A stretch of DNA of 64,000 nt from Paenibacillus sp. DCT19 (GTDB lineage Bacteria > Bacillota > Bacilli > Paenibacillales > Paenibacillaceae). How positions within the stretch are numbered: the stretch's first letter is position 1; each line of letters begins with the position of its first letter. Positions 43,089-51,888 of this stretch are shown piece after piece. Location of the stretch: the NCBI RefSeq assembly GCF_003268635.1, contig NZ_CP029639.1:1809501-1873500 (forward strand). The letters run 5' to 3'. Under the pieces are notes generated by a model that saw only the letters and a program-made list of their open reading frames with translations, searched no databases and had not been told where the DNA came from. The translations under genes were made by a program, and so were the position numbers.

Positions 43089-43158
43089 GTAGCTACAAGA
43101 GTATATGCTATGCAATAAAACACGGACATTTTATACAAGAGTAGCAAGGAGGAGCGTC

Positions 43159-43573
43159 ATGTTTATTATTGTGGCTAATAAGGGCATGCGAAGCTGGATC
43201 TCGGGTATATTTGATAATGAGACCGCAGCAGAACAGTATATAGATACAATTCCAGATGAATTAAAAGAGTTCCAGCAACGGATCGTATTAAATCATCTCA
43301 ACTATCCGTTTTATATCGTGGAGCGAGATGGATTTCAATTTCTAACCCAAGATGGAAGTTATTGCAGTATTGGAGCAGACGGAATTTACAGAGGATGAAG
43401 ATGAAGTTCATTTTAACCTCTATACCATTGAATCAGATTATCAGCCTCGAATGCCGGGCACCGATTATATGGGCATCTTAAGGCATGAACATGTGACCAA
43501 TGAATTTATGCAGTGGTATAAGGTGGAGGGGATCAATTTCTTACATCGAAGAGGTATCCTGTATTCAAAGTAA
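43159..43573 (+). pseudogene. Hypothetical protein split by a frameshift
   Basis: ATG 43159 (AAGGAGG) opens MFIIVANKGMRSWISGIFDN and reads to a TGA at 43396-43398. From about 43345 a second frame takes over (KMEVIAVLEQTEFTEDEDEV...) to 43573 with no ribosome site of its own. Removing one base near CTAACCC joins them as GFQFLPKMEVIAVLEQ. I believe the family is a single ORF with an N-terminal part like the first and a C-terminal DEDEVHFNLY part like the second; that is memory, not a search. Unlike the other broken genes, this one needs a base removed. Confidence 0.55.
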
Positions 43574-43618
43574 TAAGTATGCGTAAATTTGATAGGTAAG
43601 GGGTCTGAGAACGTAATT

Positions 43619-44296
43619 ATGAAGCATTTGCTCCTAGTTGATGATGATGCCCATATACGGGCGCTTTTAAGGTATGTCATGACCAAAGAAGGGTATCAAG
43701 TGATTGAGGCAGAGGATGGTGTAGAAGCCATTGAACGGTTAAGAGAGAACAGTATTGATCTGGCCATCATCGATATTATGATGCCAAGGATGGATGGGCT
43801 CGAACTATGTAATGTTATTAGGCAAAATTACGACATTCCGATCATCATGCTCACGGCGCGGGACCAGCTTTTGGATAAAAAGCAAGGCTACCTCCAGGGT
43901 ACGGATGAATATGTGACGAAGCCATTCGAACCAGAAGAGATGGTTTTCCGAGTTAAGGCATTGTTCCGTCGCTACAATCGTACTTCCAGTGATATGATCC
44001 GAATGAATCGAATCGTCATTGATCGTAAAAATGTTGAGGTCACGGATGGCGAATCCATTCTATTCTTGCCCATGAAGGAATTCGAACTGCTCTCTCAGCT
44101 TGCCCAATTTCCGGGTCGACTGTTCTCTAGAGATGAATTAATTCGTCTTGTGTGGGGAGCGGACTATGAGGGAGATGATCGTACAGTAGATGTACATATT
44201 AAGCGGCTTCGTCAGCGTTTTGCTGAATATGTGGATGATTTCGTTATTCAAACGGTACGGGGGATCGGTTATAAGATTGAGGTGAAGATTCCTTGA
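43619..44296 (+). CDS. Response regulator, OmpR/PhoB family
   Basis: 225 residues from ATG 43619; an in-frame TTG at 43589 adds ten untypical residues. Receiver with LVDDDAH, Asp52 in AIIDIMMPRMDG, and YVTKPFEPEEMV. Winged helix from about residue 128 with LPMKEFELLSQLAQFPGRLF and RTVDVHIKRLRQRF. The kinase gene overlaps by 4 bp and the ABC transporter follows, so it probably regulates that transporter. Confidence 0.94.
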   Translation: MKHLLLVDDDAHIRALLRYVMTKEGYQVIEAEDGVEAIERLRENSIDLAIIDIMMPRMDGLELCNVIRQNYDIPIIMLTARDQLLDKKQGYLQGTDEYVTKPFEPEEMVFRVKALFRRYNRTSSDMIRMNRIVIDRKNVEVTDGESILFLPMKEFELLSQLAQFPGRLFSRDELIRLVWGADYEGDDRTVDVHIKRLRQRFAEYVDDFVIQTVRGIGYKIEVKIP

Positions 44297-45672
44297 GATC
44301 ATCGTTATACTTCCGGGTGTTCATGATTACCATCGCAGTTATTGCAGTTAGTGGCATTCTAGGTTTTCTGTTCTCTAATATCTATTATCATGTCAAATTA
44401 AAACCGTTTAATGATGAAAAGTTGGTTGGCATTGCGCAACAAATAAAACGATTTGCAGAACAACAGCCCGAAGGTATGGATTCTTATTTGCATAACGCCG
44501 CAGCACTTGGCTATGAAATCTATGTTACAGATGGTCAAGCGGATGAGCGATATTATGGTCGTGAATTCCGGGAAAGGGATCTGGATCAGTCATCGATTAA
44601 GCTGGTTCTTGCTGGTGATGTCTACCATGGCGTTGCCAAATTCCCTAATCAACCCTTTATTACAGGCTTTTTCGATAATCGATTAAGCAATACTGTAGGC
44701 GTGCCGATGCAGGTCGATAATCAACAGTATGCCTTGTTTATACGTCCAGATGTCATGCTGCAATTTGGGGAGTTACGCATATTTTTTGCCTTGATCGGAT
44801 TGTTGACGGTAGGAATAAGTGTTGCCCTTTTCTTAATTAGTACAAGGTATTTAGTCAAGCCAATTGAAAGTTTAACCGATGCAACCAAACGAATCGCGCA
44901 AGGAAACTACAACCTGAGATTACCTACCAAACGGCGGGATGAGATTGGACAATTGGCTGAACATTTCATGACGATGAGCGGTGAACTGGAACGAGTGGAG
45001 CAGGGACGTCAACAGTTTGTATCCAACGTATCCCATGAAATTCAGTCACCACTTACTTCGATTCAAGGATTCGCCAAGGTGCTTGCTGAGCGCGATCTCT
45101 CGCTAGAAGAACGTAAACACTACGCATTTATTATCGAGGAAGAGAGTCGTCATCTTTCCTTGCTTAGTAAACAGCTGTTATTACTTTCTTCATTGGAACA
45201 AGGACAAGAAACATTGACTCAGAGTACATTCTCCCTAAAGGATCACATTCGCCAAGCGGTTCAAGTGTTACAATGGCAGCTTGAAGAGAAGGAATTACTT
45301 ATGAAAATGTCTGTGCCGGATTCAATTCTGATCCGGGGGAATGATGTGTTGCTTATGCAGGTCTGGATGAATCTGATCGGCAATGCGGTAAATCACATAC
45401 CGAAGGGGAGAAGTATTGCAATCTATGCTGAGGAAGTAGATAGACAATGCATCATTACCATTAAAGATACGGGCGATGGCATCGCTCCAGAACATATACC
45501 GTTTTTGTTCGATCGTTTCTATCGTGTAGATCGTGCGCGCGAACGTGCTTCTGGTCGTACAGGTCTGGGACTGGCTATTGTCCACAAGATTGTTCGAATT
45601 CACGGAGGAACGATTGAAGTACAGAGTACAACAGAGGGAACCCACTTCACTATTATATTGCCTCAACTGTAA
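44293..45672 (+). CDS. Sensor histidine kinase
   Basis: 459 residues, TTG start overlapping the regulator's stop (TTGA). Helices at about 10-30 and 162-182 flank a small extracellular domain. HAMP (KPIESLTDATKRIAQGNYNL) is followed by HisKA with His248 in VSNVSHEIQSPLTSIQG and an ATPase with NLIGNAVNHIP, DTGDGIAPEHIPFLFDRFYR and GRTGLGLAIVHKI. With the transporter genes downstream it forms a sense-and-respond module. The signal is unknown. Confidence 0.93.
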   Translation: MRSSLYFRVFMITIAVIAVSGILGFLFSNIYYHVKLKPFNDEKLVGIAQQIKRFAEQQPEGMDSYLHNAAALGYEIYVTDGQADERYYGREFRERDLDQSSIKLVLAGDVYHGVAKFPNQPFITGFFDNRLSNTVGVPMQVDNQQYALFIRPDVMLQFGELRIFFALIGLLTVGISVALFLISTRYLVKPIESLTDATKRIAQGNYNLRLPTKRRDEIGQLAEHFMTMSGELERVEQGRQQFVSNVSHEIQSPLTSIQGFAKVLAERDLSLEERKHYAFIIEEESRHLSLLSKQLLLLSSLEQGQETLTQSTFSLKDHIRQAVQVLQWQLEEKELLMKMSVPDSILIRGNDVLLMQVWMNLIGNAVNHIPKGRSIAIYAEEVDRQCIITIKDTGDGIAPEHIPFLFDRFYRVDRARERASGRTGLGLAIVHKIVRIHGGTIEVQSTTEGTHFTIILPQL

Positions 45673-45738
45673 CATGTTGTTCATTTGCCGTTCATTTTCG
45701 CTTCCTATACTGAGGTCATAACGAAGGAGGGAAGCAGA

Positions 45739-46869
45739 ATGTATTTGGCTATTCGAGAAATGAGATTTGCTAAAGGGCGGTATGCCTTAATTGCTACGAT
45801 TATGGTGCTTGTTGCCTTTCTGGTTTTGTTTGTCACCGGTCTTGCACAGGGGCTGGCATATGATAATGCAGCTTCTGTTAAGAATATGACGGCAACTCAT
45901 TTTGTATTGGAGCAGAATTCGAATCATCGGTTCACCAGGTCTCAACTGGACAAGAACCAACTGGATCAAGCTCGCCTTACCGTAGGTGAGAGTAATGCAG
46001 AGCCACTTGGTGTGAAGATGACGACCGTCATTCCAGCAGGAGATACGAAGAAGGTTGATGTGACCTTGTTCATGGTGAATCCCGATGGTTGGTTATCGCC
46101 AACCGTCAGCGAAGGATCTCCTATTTCTGAACAACAGGTAGGACAAGTGATGGTTGACCGGAAGTTATCTGAGTCAGGGGTTCAGCTAGGCAGCATTATT
46201 GAGGATCAAGCTTCGGGTATGCAATGGACGGTGAGTGGATTTGTGGAAAATGAGTCCTTCAGTCATTCTCCGGTTGTGTTCTTGAATGAGCAGGATTGGC
46301 TTAACCTACAAACAAGATCAACCACACCTCAAGGTACTGATAATGCAGCAGAGAGCATCGTGTACAATGCCATAGCGATGAAGGACTCTTCGGCGGATCA
46401 GATTGAGAACGTCGTGAAAGCTATGCCTGGAACAGAAGTGATTACAAAATCTGAAGCTATATCGGCTATCCCCGGTTACAAAGAAGAGCAGGGCTCACTA
46501 GTCATGATGATTGCCTTTTTATTTGTTATCTCTGCCTTTGTTCTGGCGGTATTTTTCTATGTGATTACGATTCAGAAAACGAGTCAATTCGGCATTCTAA
46601 AAGCCATTGGCACAAGTACTGCTTATTTGGCAAAAAGTGTGGCACTACAGGTATTGGTTTTATCTGTCGGTAGTTTGTTGATAAGTGTGCTTCTGGTTCA
46701 AGCCTTTGAGTCCGTTTTACCAGCTACTATGCCCTTCCAATTAGGTTTCTCTACGCTGGCCTTGACGTGTGTCTCCTTTGTTGTTATGTCACTGGCAGGT
46801 TCGTTATTTTCGGTATGGAAAGTAGCCAAAATTGATGCCTTGGATGCGATTGGGAGGACGGCAGCATGA
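45739..46869 (+). CDS. FtsX-like ABC transporter permease
   Basis: 376 residues from ATG 45739, behind GGAGGG; a longer frame from 45685 has no site. One N-terminal helix (about 18-38), a large extracellular domain, and three C-terminal helices near 255-370 with ITIQKTSQFGILKAIGTSTA, the FtsX/MacB-type coupling region. The single-copy FtsX domain and the ATPase gene that overlaps its end by 4 bp suit a small efflux or lipoprotein-type transporter. Substrate unknown. Confidence 0.9.
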   Translation: MYLAIREMRFAKGRYALIATIMVLVAFLVLFVTGLAQGLAYDNAASVKNMTATHFVLEQNSNHRFTRSQLDKNQLDQARLTVGESNAEPLGVKMTTVIPAGDTKKVDVTLFMVNPDGWLSPTVSEGSPISEQQVGQVMVDRKLSESGVQLGSIIEDQASGMQWTVSGFVENESFSHSPVVFLNEQDWLNLQTRSTTPQGTDNAAESIVYNAIAMKDSSADQIENVVKAMPGTEVITKSEAISAIPGYKEEQGSLVMMIAFLFVISAFVLAVFFYVITIQKTSQFGILKAIGTSTAYLAKSVALQVLVLSVGSLLISVLLVQAFESVLPATMPFQLGFSTLALTCVSFVVMSLAGSLFSVWKVAKIDALDAIGRTAA

Positions 46870-47543
46870 GAAATAGACTAGTACTGCAGGGAATTAGACG
46901 AACCTTTGAAGATGGTGGAAGTGAACGAGTAATACTGAATGAGTTAGATCTTGAGGTTGCTGAAGGGGAATTGGTGGCAATCATGGGGCCATCTGGTTCA
47001 GGTAAGAGTACATTCCTATCCATCGCTGGTGCTCTTCTGGAACCCCAGCAGGGGCAGGTATTGCTAGATGGAAAGTCGATTACGGGTAAAGCTTCGAAAG
47101 ACATTGCAGATATTCGACTTCGGAACATTGGATTCATTTTTCAAAGTGCTAACTTAATTCCGTATCTGAAAGTTGAAGAACAATTGATTTTGGTCGCCAA
47201 GCTGGCGGGAGTGGATAAGAGTGAAGCTTCTAAGCGGGCAGCCGCATTACTTGATACGCTGGGCTTATCAGCAAGGAGAACCGCATATCCGGACAAGTTG
47301 TCAGGTGGGGAGCGTCAGCGTGTTGCCATTGCGCGAGCCTTAATGAATGATCCAGCGGTTCTACTCGCCGATGAGCCAACAGCTAGTCTAGATGCAGAGC
47401 GAGGGCATGATGTCGTTAGCCTGATTGCGAAGCAAGCGAAGGAGCAACAGAAAAGTGCTGTCATGGTAACTCATGATGAGCGCATCCTATCGCTCTGTGA
47501 TCAGGTTCTCTATCTGGAGAATGGGAAACTGAACGCGAAATAA
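46866..47543 (+). CDS. ABC transporter ATP-binding protein, MacB/LolD type
   Basis: 225 residues. Walker A IMGPSGSGKSTFLS, Q-loop GFIFQSANLIPYL, signature LSGGERQRVAIARAL, Walker B VLLADEPTASLD and H-loop VMVTHDERI. This is the LolD/MacB class that pairs with FtsX-like permeases. ATGA overlap with the permease gene. Terminator at 47587 ends the four-gene operon (regulator, kinase, permease, ATPase). Confidence 0.95.
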   Translation: MRNRLVLQGIRRTFEDGGSERVILNELDLEVAEGELVAIMGPSGSGKSTFLSIAGALLEPQQGQVLLDGKSITGKASKDIADIRLRNIGFIFQSANLIPYLKVEEQLILVAKLAGVDKSEASKRAAALLDTLGLSARRTAYPDKLSGGERQRVAIARALMNDPAVLLADEPTASLDAERGHDVVSLIAKQAKEQQKSAVMVTHDERILSLCDQVLYLENGKLNAK

Positions 47544-47586
47544 ATATGGTCTAAGGTTACATTCTAACTTAAATGAAATAGAATTC

Positions 47587-47643
47587 TTCCCTCTAAAGTA
47601 GGCAGTTTGAACAACATTCAACTGCTGCATTAGAGGGATTTTT
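47587..47643 (+). terminator. Terminator of the two-component/ABC operon
   Basis: TCCCTCTAA pairs with TTAGAGGGA, with an inner GGCAGTT/AACTGCT stem, followed by TTTTT. Confidence 0.85.
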
Positions 47644-47755
47644 ATGTAATATAGACTTGCTGAACTCTCCATTTATAGGAAACGTTGAGGATAGAACCAC
47701 TTCGTATTTTCCATTTCATGGGTTATGATGAAGAAAAAAGTGATCAGGTGATTAA

Positions 47756-47947
47756 GATAACTACGTATATTATGAATCAAGTGATCTGGTAACAACTGAC
47801 CATCAAGTGGATTGTTTTCTTCAAGGCGGGGAGAAAAGAACTTACGTTACTATTGAAGAAAGTGGTCACTTCCCAAGATATGAACAAAAGAAGAAGTATG
47901 CAATTGAGATTCAGCAATTTATTATGAGTCTACATGAACTGAAATAG
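47756..47947 (+). pseudogene. C-terminal remnant of an alpha/beta hydrolase
   Basis: After an in-frame TAA at 47753, 63 codons are open to TAG 47945-47947 with no start codon or ribosome site. They read GGEKRTYVTIEESGHFPRYE near the end, the usual last strand and catalytic-His loop (SGHFP..EQ) of alpha/beta hydrolases, then a final helix. The nucleophile-containing part is absent upstream, where only the operon terminator lies. It looks like the tail of a deleted gene. Confidence 0.55.
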
Positions 47948-47968
47948 ACCCGAGGAGGACGGGATAGC

Positions 47969-48511
47969 ATGAATGAAATTGCAATGCCTCGATCGGCAGC
48001 ACATCTGGTTGAATCGTTGCGGATGACCAATACTGGAACTTCTGTTTTTATCGAGATTCTAGTCCTCAGTGGTTCTCATATCGCGGAGACAGATCGGCAG
48101 AAGGAATTTGTCATCTGGTTGGCACAGCGAGATCAGAATATCATTGGACGTGGAACAGTGGGATTCGATCTGGACGAAATGCCCTGGTTAGAACATGATC
48201 TTGAACCTATGAAGCAGTTTATGTTGCGGATGATTGATGGGGCGAGAAAGAAAACTCAGTGGCAGATGTTAGACTATGAGCCTAGTGAAGATTGGTGCTA
48301 TGTGACACTTGATCATTTCTCCACGATGTTGCAGGCGTTCGACCAGAGTCATGTCGATGAACAACAATATATAGAATGGACTACGCTTGATGAAGAAGAT
48401 GATTACGAACCGACAATCCCTGTAGGTTATCCTAAGTGTGCACAACATGATGTGTATCTGTCCTGTTTGGGTTGTGTGATCTGCAACTCCAAGAAAGGGG
48501 GAAATGATTAA
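47969..48511 (+). CDS. Hypothetical protein with C-terminal Cys/His cluster
   Basis: 180 residues with GAGGAGG upstream. Alpha/beta body with HIAETDRQKEFVIWLAQRDQ and MPWLEHDLEPMKQFMLRMID, ending in PKCAQHDVYLSCLGCVICNS, whose four cysteines and histidine could bind zinc. Not recognised; similar proteins with this tail are small cytoplasmic unknowns. The next gene starts almost immediately (3 bp). Confidence 0.6.
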   Translation: MNEIAMPRSAAHLVESLRMTNTGTSVFIEILVLSGSHIAETDRQKEFVIWLAQRDQNIIGRGTVGFDLDEMPWLEHDLEPMKQFMLRMIDGARKKTQWQMLDYEPSEDWCYVTLDHFSTMLQAFDQSHVDEQQYIEWTTLDEEDDYEPTIPVGYPKCAQHDVYLSCLGCVICNSKKGGND

Positions 48512-48513
48512 TA

Positions 48514-49139
48514 ATGAAAGTTTACTGGGACAAAAGATTTGAGAGCAAAGAGATGGTGTGGGGGAAGAGCCAAGCCGAACGGTTAATCATGCGATGGACG
48601 TATTCGCAAGCTATAACGTTCAAACGGTGTTAGTACCCGGATCGGGCTATGGTCGCAATACCCGACATTTGTCTTGCCACTTTTCAGTTGTGGGTCTGGA
48701 GTTCTCTAAGTCAGCAATTGAAATGTCGAAGGGCTGGGATGAGAAGACCCGAGTGATAGAATGTTCTATTTTAGAACCGTTCAATTTAGAGAATAAATGG
48801 GATGCAATATACTGCTACAATGTGCTACATCTGTTTCTAATGGAAGATCGGATGAAACTGATTCACAATAGTATGAAACAATTACGTGATCAAGGCATCA
48901 TGTACTTCACATGTTTCTCTGATCAGGATCAACGCAATGGGCGTGGAAGCGTGCTGGAGGACAATACATATGAATATAAAGAGGGAAAAGCAGCTCATTT
49001 CTTTACAGAACAGGACTTAATTCAGCATTTTGCTGGGATGCGAGTTATTGAAACGGGACTATTAGATGAAGAGATCCCCAGTAGTGAGACGGAAACCGAG
49101 AAATATAATTTAAGATATATCATTGTTCAGATGGTATAA
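48514..49139 (+). pseudogene. Class I SAM-dependent methyltransferase, with frameshift
   Basis: ATG 48514 opens MKVYWDKRFESKEMVWG, then the frame is lost at GGGGG (48560-48564). One added G gives EMVWGEEPSRTVNHAMDVFA and the rest of the gene. Motif I is VLVPGSGYGRNTRHLSC, and motif II is SVVGLEFSKSAIEMSKG, as in thiopurine/tellurite-type methyltransferases. AIYCYNVLHLFLMEDRMKLI is the following motif. Substrate unknown. The ribosome site is AAGGGGG. Confidence 0.85.
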
Positions 49140-49162
49140 TTTAAAAACAAAGGAGTGGTCCT

Positions 49163-49780
49163 ATGCCTTGGCCGATGGTTCACTTTGCCGTTGCATCTCG
49201 TCTAGTAGCGAATCCATCACCTGAATTTCTATTAGGCAGTATTGCACCAGATTCGATTCATGTTAGAAGCAATATCACTAGAGCTGACAAAGCCAAAACA
49301 CACTTGATGATTGAAGAACATGTATTTGTTACTGACGAGCAACTGAAGGATTATTTTGAGATGAACAGACAACAAGCGATGCAGGATAAACGATTTATGG
49401 ACTACTTGTGCGGTTACATTGCGCATATTTACACGGATCGAGTCTGGACGTTCAATATCTATCCGCCATATGAGACTCTTCCAGAAGGTAGAAAGATCTA
49501 TACCAAGGATGTCACGAAGCTGGAATTCCTTATCCTACAGCAGGATGGCGCAAACGAATGGATAGATAAGCTAAAAGTAGGTCGAGCCTTCGACTTAGGT
49601 GGTCTACGAGAGCATGAAGTCTATCAGTATCGAGATGAGAAATGGCAATTTCTCAAGACACCAGAACATGAACCAATAGAAGATCCAAGCGTTATATCGT
49701 TAAGTCTAGTGAATGAGTTTATCACGAATACAGCCAATGAGATTAGGGAGCTATATCAGCAATCGGGAATTATGAAATGA
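49163..49780 (+). CDS. Zinc-dependent phospholipase C-like protein
   Basis: 205 residues, AAAGGAG upstream. N-terminus WPMVHFAVASRLVANPSPEF then LLGSIAPDSIHVR, followed by KTHLM and DYLCGYIAHIYTDRVW, which carries His and Asp residues in the order expected of the Zn-dependent PLC family. No signal peptide, so it is probably cytosolic. Function in this group is not established. The following small gene starts 16 bp later. Confidence 0.78.
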   Translation: MPWPMVHFAVASRLVANPSPEFLLGSIAPDSIHVRSNITRADKAKTHLMIEEHVFVTDEQLKDYFEMNRQQAMQDKRFMDYLCGYIAHIYTDRVWTFNIYPPYETLPEGRKIYTKDVTKLEFLILQQDGANEWIDKLKVGRAFDLGGLREHEVYQYRDEKWQFLKTPEHEPIEDPSVISLSLVNEFITNTANEIRELYQQSGIMK

Positions 49781-49796
49781 GAGGACGAATAATAAC

Positions 49797-49940
49797 ATGA
49801 CGAAATACATAACGGAAATTACTGATCTAATGCGCAAATATCCAAGGGCATCGGCAGTTATATTATCTGCTATCGCAATTAATCTAATCTATACGTTAGG
49901 CAAAAACATAGGCACACTCATCTATCAGCTAATTCACTAA
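49797..49940 (+). CDS. Small single-helix membrane protein
   Basis: 47 residues (MTKYITEITDLMRKYPRASA at the start), with GAGAGGACG upstream. One membrane helix (about 20-40) and a short tail. Too short for a family match; retained because of its ribosome site and tight spacing between two genes. Confidence 0.55.
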   Translation: MTKYITEITDLMRKYPRASAVILSAIAINLIYTLGKNIGTLIYQLIH

Positions 49941-49978
49941 ACGCATAGAAGTCAGATAAAGGAGCGCTGATTCGGAAT

Positions 49979-50464
49979 ATGAAGAATTCAATCCGTCTCA
50001 CACGGTATGATCGGCAGTATGATGATGCATTAGCGGATTTTTCTCTCACAGGTGAACAGTTCCGATTTACCGCAATGCCTGCGGAAGTGATCGAGGAAGC
50101 GATTCAGAATGAAAATAAATACCCCATCGTTATTTTGCATGAAGATACGGTAGTTGGTTTCTTTATTTTGCACCGATACTCTGAATATGCAGATGAACAC
50201 GTTGATCGTGAGACAAGTCTTCTGATCCGGGCGTTATCAATCTCAACCGAATATCAGGGGAAAGGGTATGGCCTTGAAGCTATGCAAGTATTGCCGTCAT
50301 TTGTGCAAAAGCTTGTTCCAGATGTGAATGAGATCATACTGGCCGTGAATGAGGGTAACATCCCTGCCCAGAAGTTATATCTCAAAGCAGGGTTCGTGGA
50401 TACAGGTAGACGAATGATGAAAGGGCAAGTTCTCCAGTTTATTTTTCATTATAAAATGGGATAG
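49979..50464 (+). CDS. GNAT family N-acetyltransferase
   Basis: 161 residues. Acetyl-CoA motif STEYQGKGYGLEAMQVLPSF (about 85-104) and GNIPAQKLYLKAGFVDTGRR in the C-terminal part with the standard helix-4 pattern. AAGGAG upstream of the ATG, which follows the previous small gene by 38 bp. Substrate unknown. Confidence 0.87.
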   Translation: MKNSIRLTRYDRQYDDALADFSLTGEQFRFTAMPAEVIEEAIQNENKYPIVILHEDTVVGFFILHRYSEYADEHVDRETSLLIRALSISTEYQGKGYGLEAMQVLPSFVQKLVPDVNEIILAVNEGNIPAQKLYLKAGFVDTGRRMMKGQVLQFIFHYKMG

Positions 50465-50476
50465 GGGAGGGAGCTC

Positions 50477-50878
50477 ATGTACGCTGTCATTGCTAACGTG
50501 ATTATAGACAACCAGCTCCGAACTGGTGCCAAGGTGTTTATTTTATATTGTCATGGCATGGCTGAGAGTCCTAAGGTTTATGGAATGGCCAAAGGTGGCA
50601 AGCGCATTGAGAAGTATATCTCATACAAGAAACTCAAGAAGTTCAGGTCTCAGTGGATTCCCGAGCACATCAGGCATCGTGTTCGTTGGTCATATGAGGA
50701 TCGAGCCAGTGCAGATCGGAGTGCCAAAGCACTGGAGTTGATGTGGACTAACGTCCGCGTATACGATACTTCTGGCAAGTTAGTTAAGGATGGCGTGTCT
50801 GCTAGTAAGGTTGATGAGATAGCTAAGAACATTAACTTTATGGATCGTTGTTATGTTTTTGATGAGAATGAGGATTAA
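50477..50878 (+). CDS. Hypothetical basic protein
   Basis: 133 residues, GGGAGGGAG before the ATG, 12 bp after the GNAT gene. Basic centre (KLKKFRSQWIPEHIRHRVRW) with a C-terminal acidic tail. No recognised motif. Possibly cotranscribed with the GNAT gene; followed by a terminator. Confidence 0.55.
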   Translation: MYAVIANVIIDNQLRTGAKVFILYCHGMAESPKVYGMAKGGKRIEKYISYKKLKKFRSQWIPEHIRHRVRWSYEDRASADRSAKALELMWTNVRVYDTSGKLVKDGVSASKVDEIAKNINFMDRCYVFDENED

Positions 50879-50879
50879 G

Positions 50880-50906
50880 AGGCTGCTCTGTAGAGTGGCC
50901 TTTTTT
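50880..50906 (+). terminator. Rho-independent terminator
   Basis: AGGCTGCTC, short loop, GAGTGGCC then TTTTTT. Confidence 0.8.
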
Positions 50907-50925
50907 GGTATAGAGAGGAAGCAAA

Positions 50926-50956
50926 TTGCAACAAACCTGCAAGTTCTTGCAACAAA
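50926..50956. promoter_or_regulatory. 21-bp-spaced direct repeats before the LytTR gene
   Basis: TTGCAACAAA at 50926-50935 and again at 50947-50956. Period 21 bp, two helical turns, as expected for a LytTR dimer that binds 9-bp sites 12-13 bp apart. Likely autoregulation. The second copy overlaps the -35 region. Confidence 0.5.
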
Positions 50957-51021
50957 ACACGGAATCGTAGTTATAGCTTAGTTCGGCATGTATGATGAGT
51001 CGTAAGAGGAGGGACATTTAC

Positions 51022-51468
51022 GTGAAGCTTATATTTGAGATCAGTTCATTGCTTGATCGAAGTACAGCCAAGATTGTTACACATCCAGAGGAACAACAGC
51101 ACTGGGATTCGATCCGAGAAGCTATTCATCAAATGGATACAAAGATTGTGGTCATCAATGCTAAAAACAACCGCAATGTGCAGATTAAGCTCAGTTCGAT
51201 CGCTGTCATCCAGTCGGAAGATCGGTTGTGCAGTGTACGTCTGATCACAGGTGAGCACTACTTGCTCCCTAAACGTCTGAAGTTTGTGGAAGAGGATCTA
51301 CGTGATCAGCATTTTGTGAGAATTAATAATCAAACGATTATTAACACAGCTTGTATCCAAACATTCGCAGCAACCCAGCAGGCCAGAATTCAAGTCGAGC
51401 TTGTGGACGGCTCCAGCTATTATGTCAGTCGGTATTACATCAAACAATTCAGGGGGAAATTAGTATGA
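51022..51468 (+). CDS. LytTR family DNA-binding protein
   Basis: 148 residues from GTG 51022, behind GGAGGG. No receiver domain: a short N-terminal part is followed by a LytTR domain (about 48-148), with IKLSSIAVIQSEDRLCSVRL, EDLRDQHFVRINNQTIIN and SSYYVSRYYIKQFRGKLV. Stand-alone LytTR proteins that pair with DUF3021 membrane proteins form a known regulator/inhibitor arrangement in Firmicutes. The next gene overlaps by 4 bp. Confidence 0.9.
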   Translation: MKLIFEISSLLDRSTAKIVTHPEEQQHWDSIREAIHQMDTKIVVINAKNNRNVQIKLSSIAVIQSEDRLCSVRLITGEHYLLPKRLKFVEEDLRDQHFVRINNQTIINTACIQTFAATQQARIQVELVDGSSYYVSRYYIKQFRGKLV

Positions 51469-51875
51469 TACAACAACTACGCCAATCGTTCTTTCAAGTA
51501 TTCACATTGACTTCGTTATGGGTGACGCTTCTGTTAACGGTTTTTGATCCGAACCATTCCATTCGGTTGACTTATCTATGGAATGTTGCTGGAATTGCTG
51601 TTATTGCAGCGCTAATATTCGGGGTTATGTATGATGCATTATGGAACTATTTTACTCTCAAGCCGGTATGGAATATTGTCATTACATCTACAGTGAACAT
51701 ACTCGGTGGAATGGCGATGGTTTGGTTATATTCACCAGATATGTTTGATGTGATCGCACCTTGGTTTCCTGGGATGTGGTTACTATCCATTGTGCTGCAT
51801 ATCCTTGCTTTTTATTTTTATGCTAAAATGGATAACAAGAAAAAAGTGGAAGAATTAAATCGAATACTGAAATAG
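51465..51875 (+). CDS. DUF3021 family membrane protein
   Basis: 136 residues from ATG 51465 (ATGA overlap). Four transmembrane helices (about 11-29, 35-57, 68-91 and 100-124), and a charged C-tail. DUF3021 proteins next to stand-alone LytTR regulators act as their membrane inhibitors in the systems studied. A longer upstream frame is a shadow over the LytTR gene. Confidence 0.87.
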   Translation: MIQQLRQSFFQVFTLTSLWVTLLLTVFDPNHSIRLTYLWNVAGIAVIAALIFGVMYDALWNYFTLKPVWNIVITSTVNILGGMAMVWLYSPDMFDVIAPWFPGMWLLSIVLHILAFYFYAKMDNKKKVEELNRILK

Positions 51876-51888
51876 ATAAGGAGGTTAC

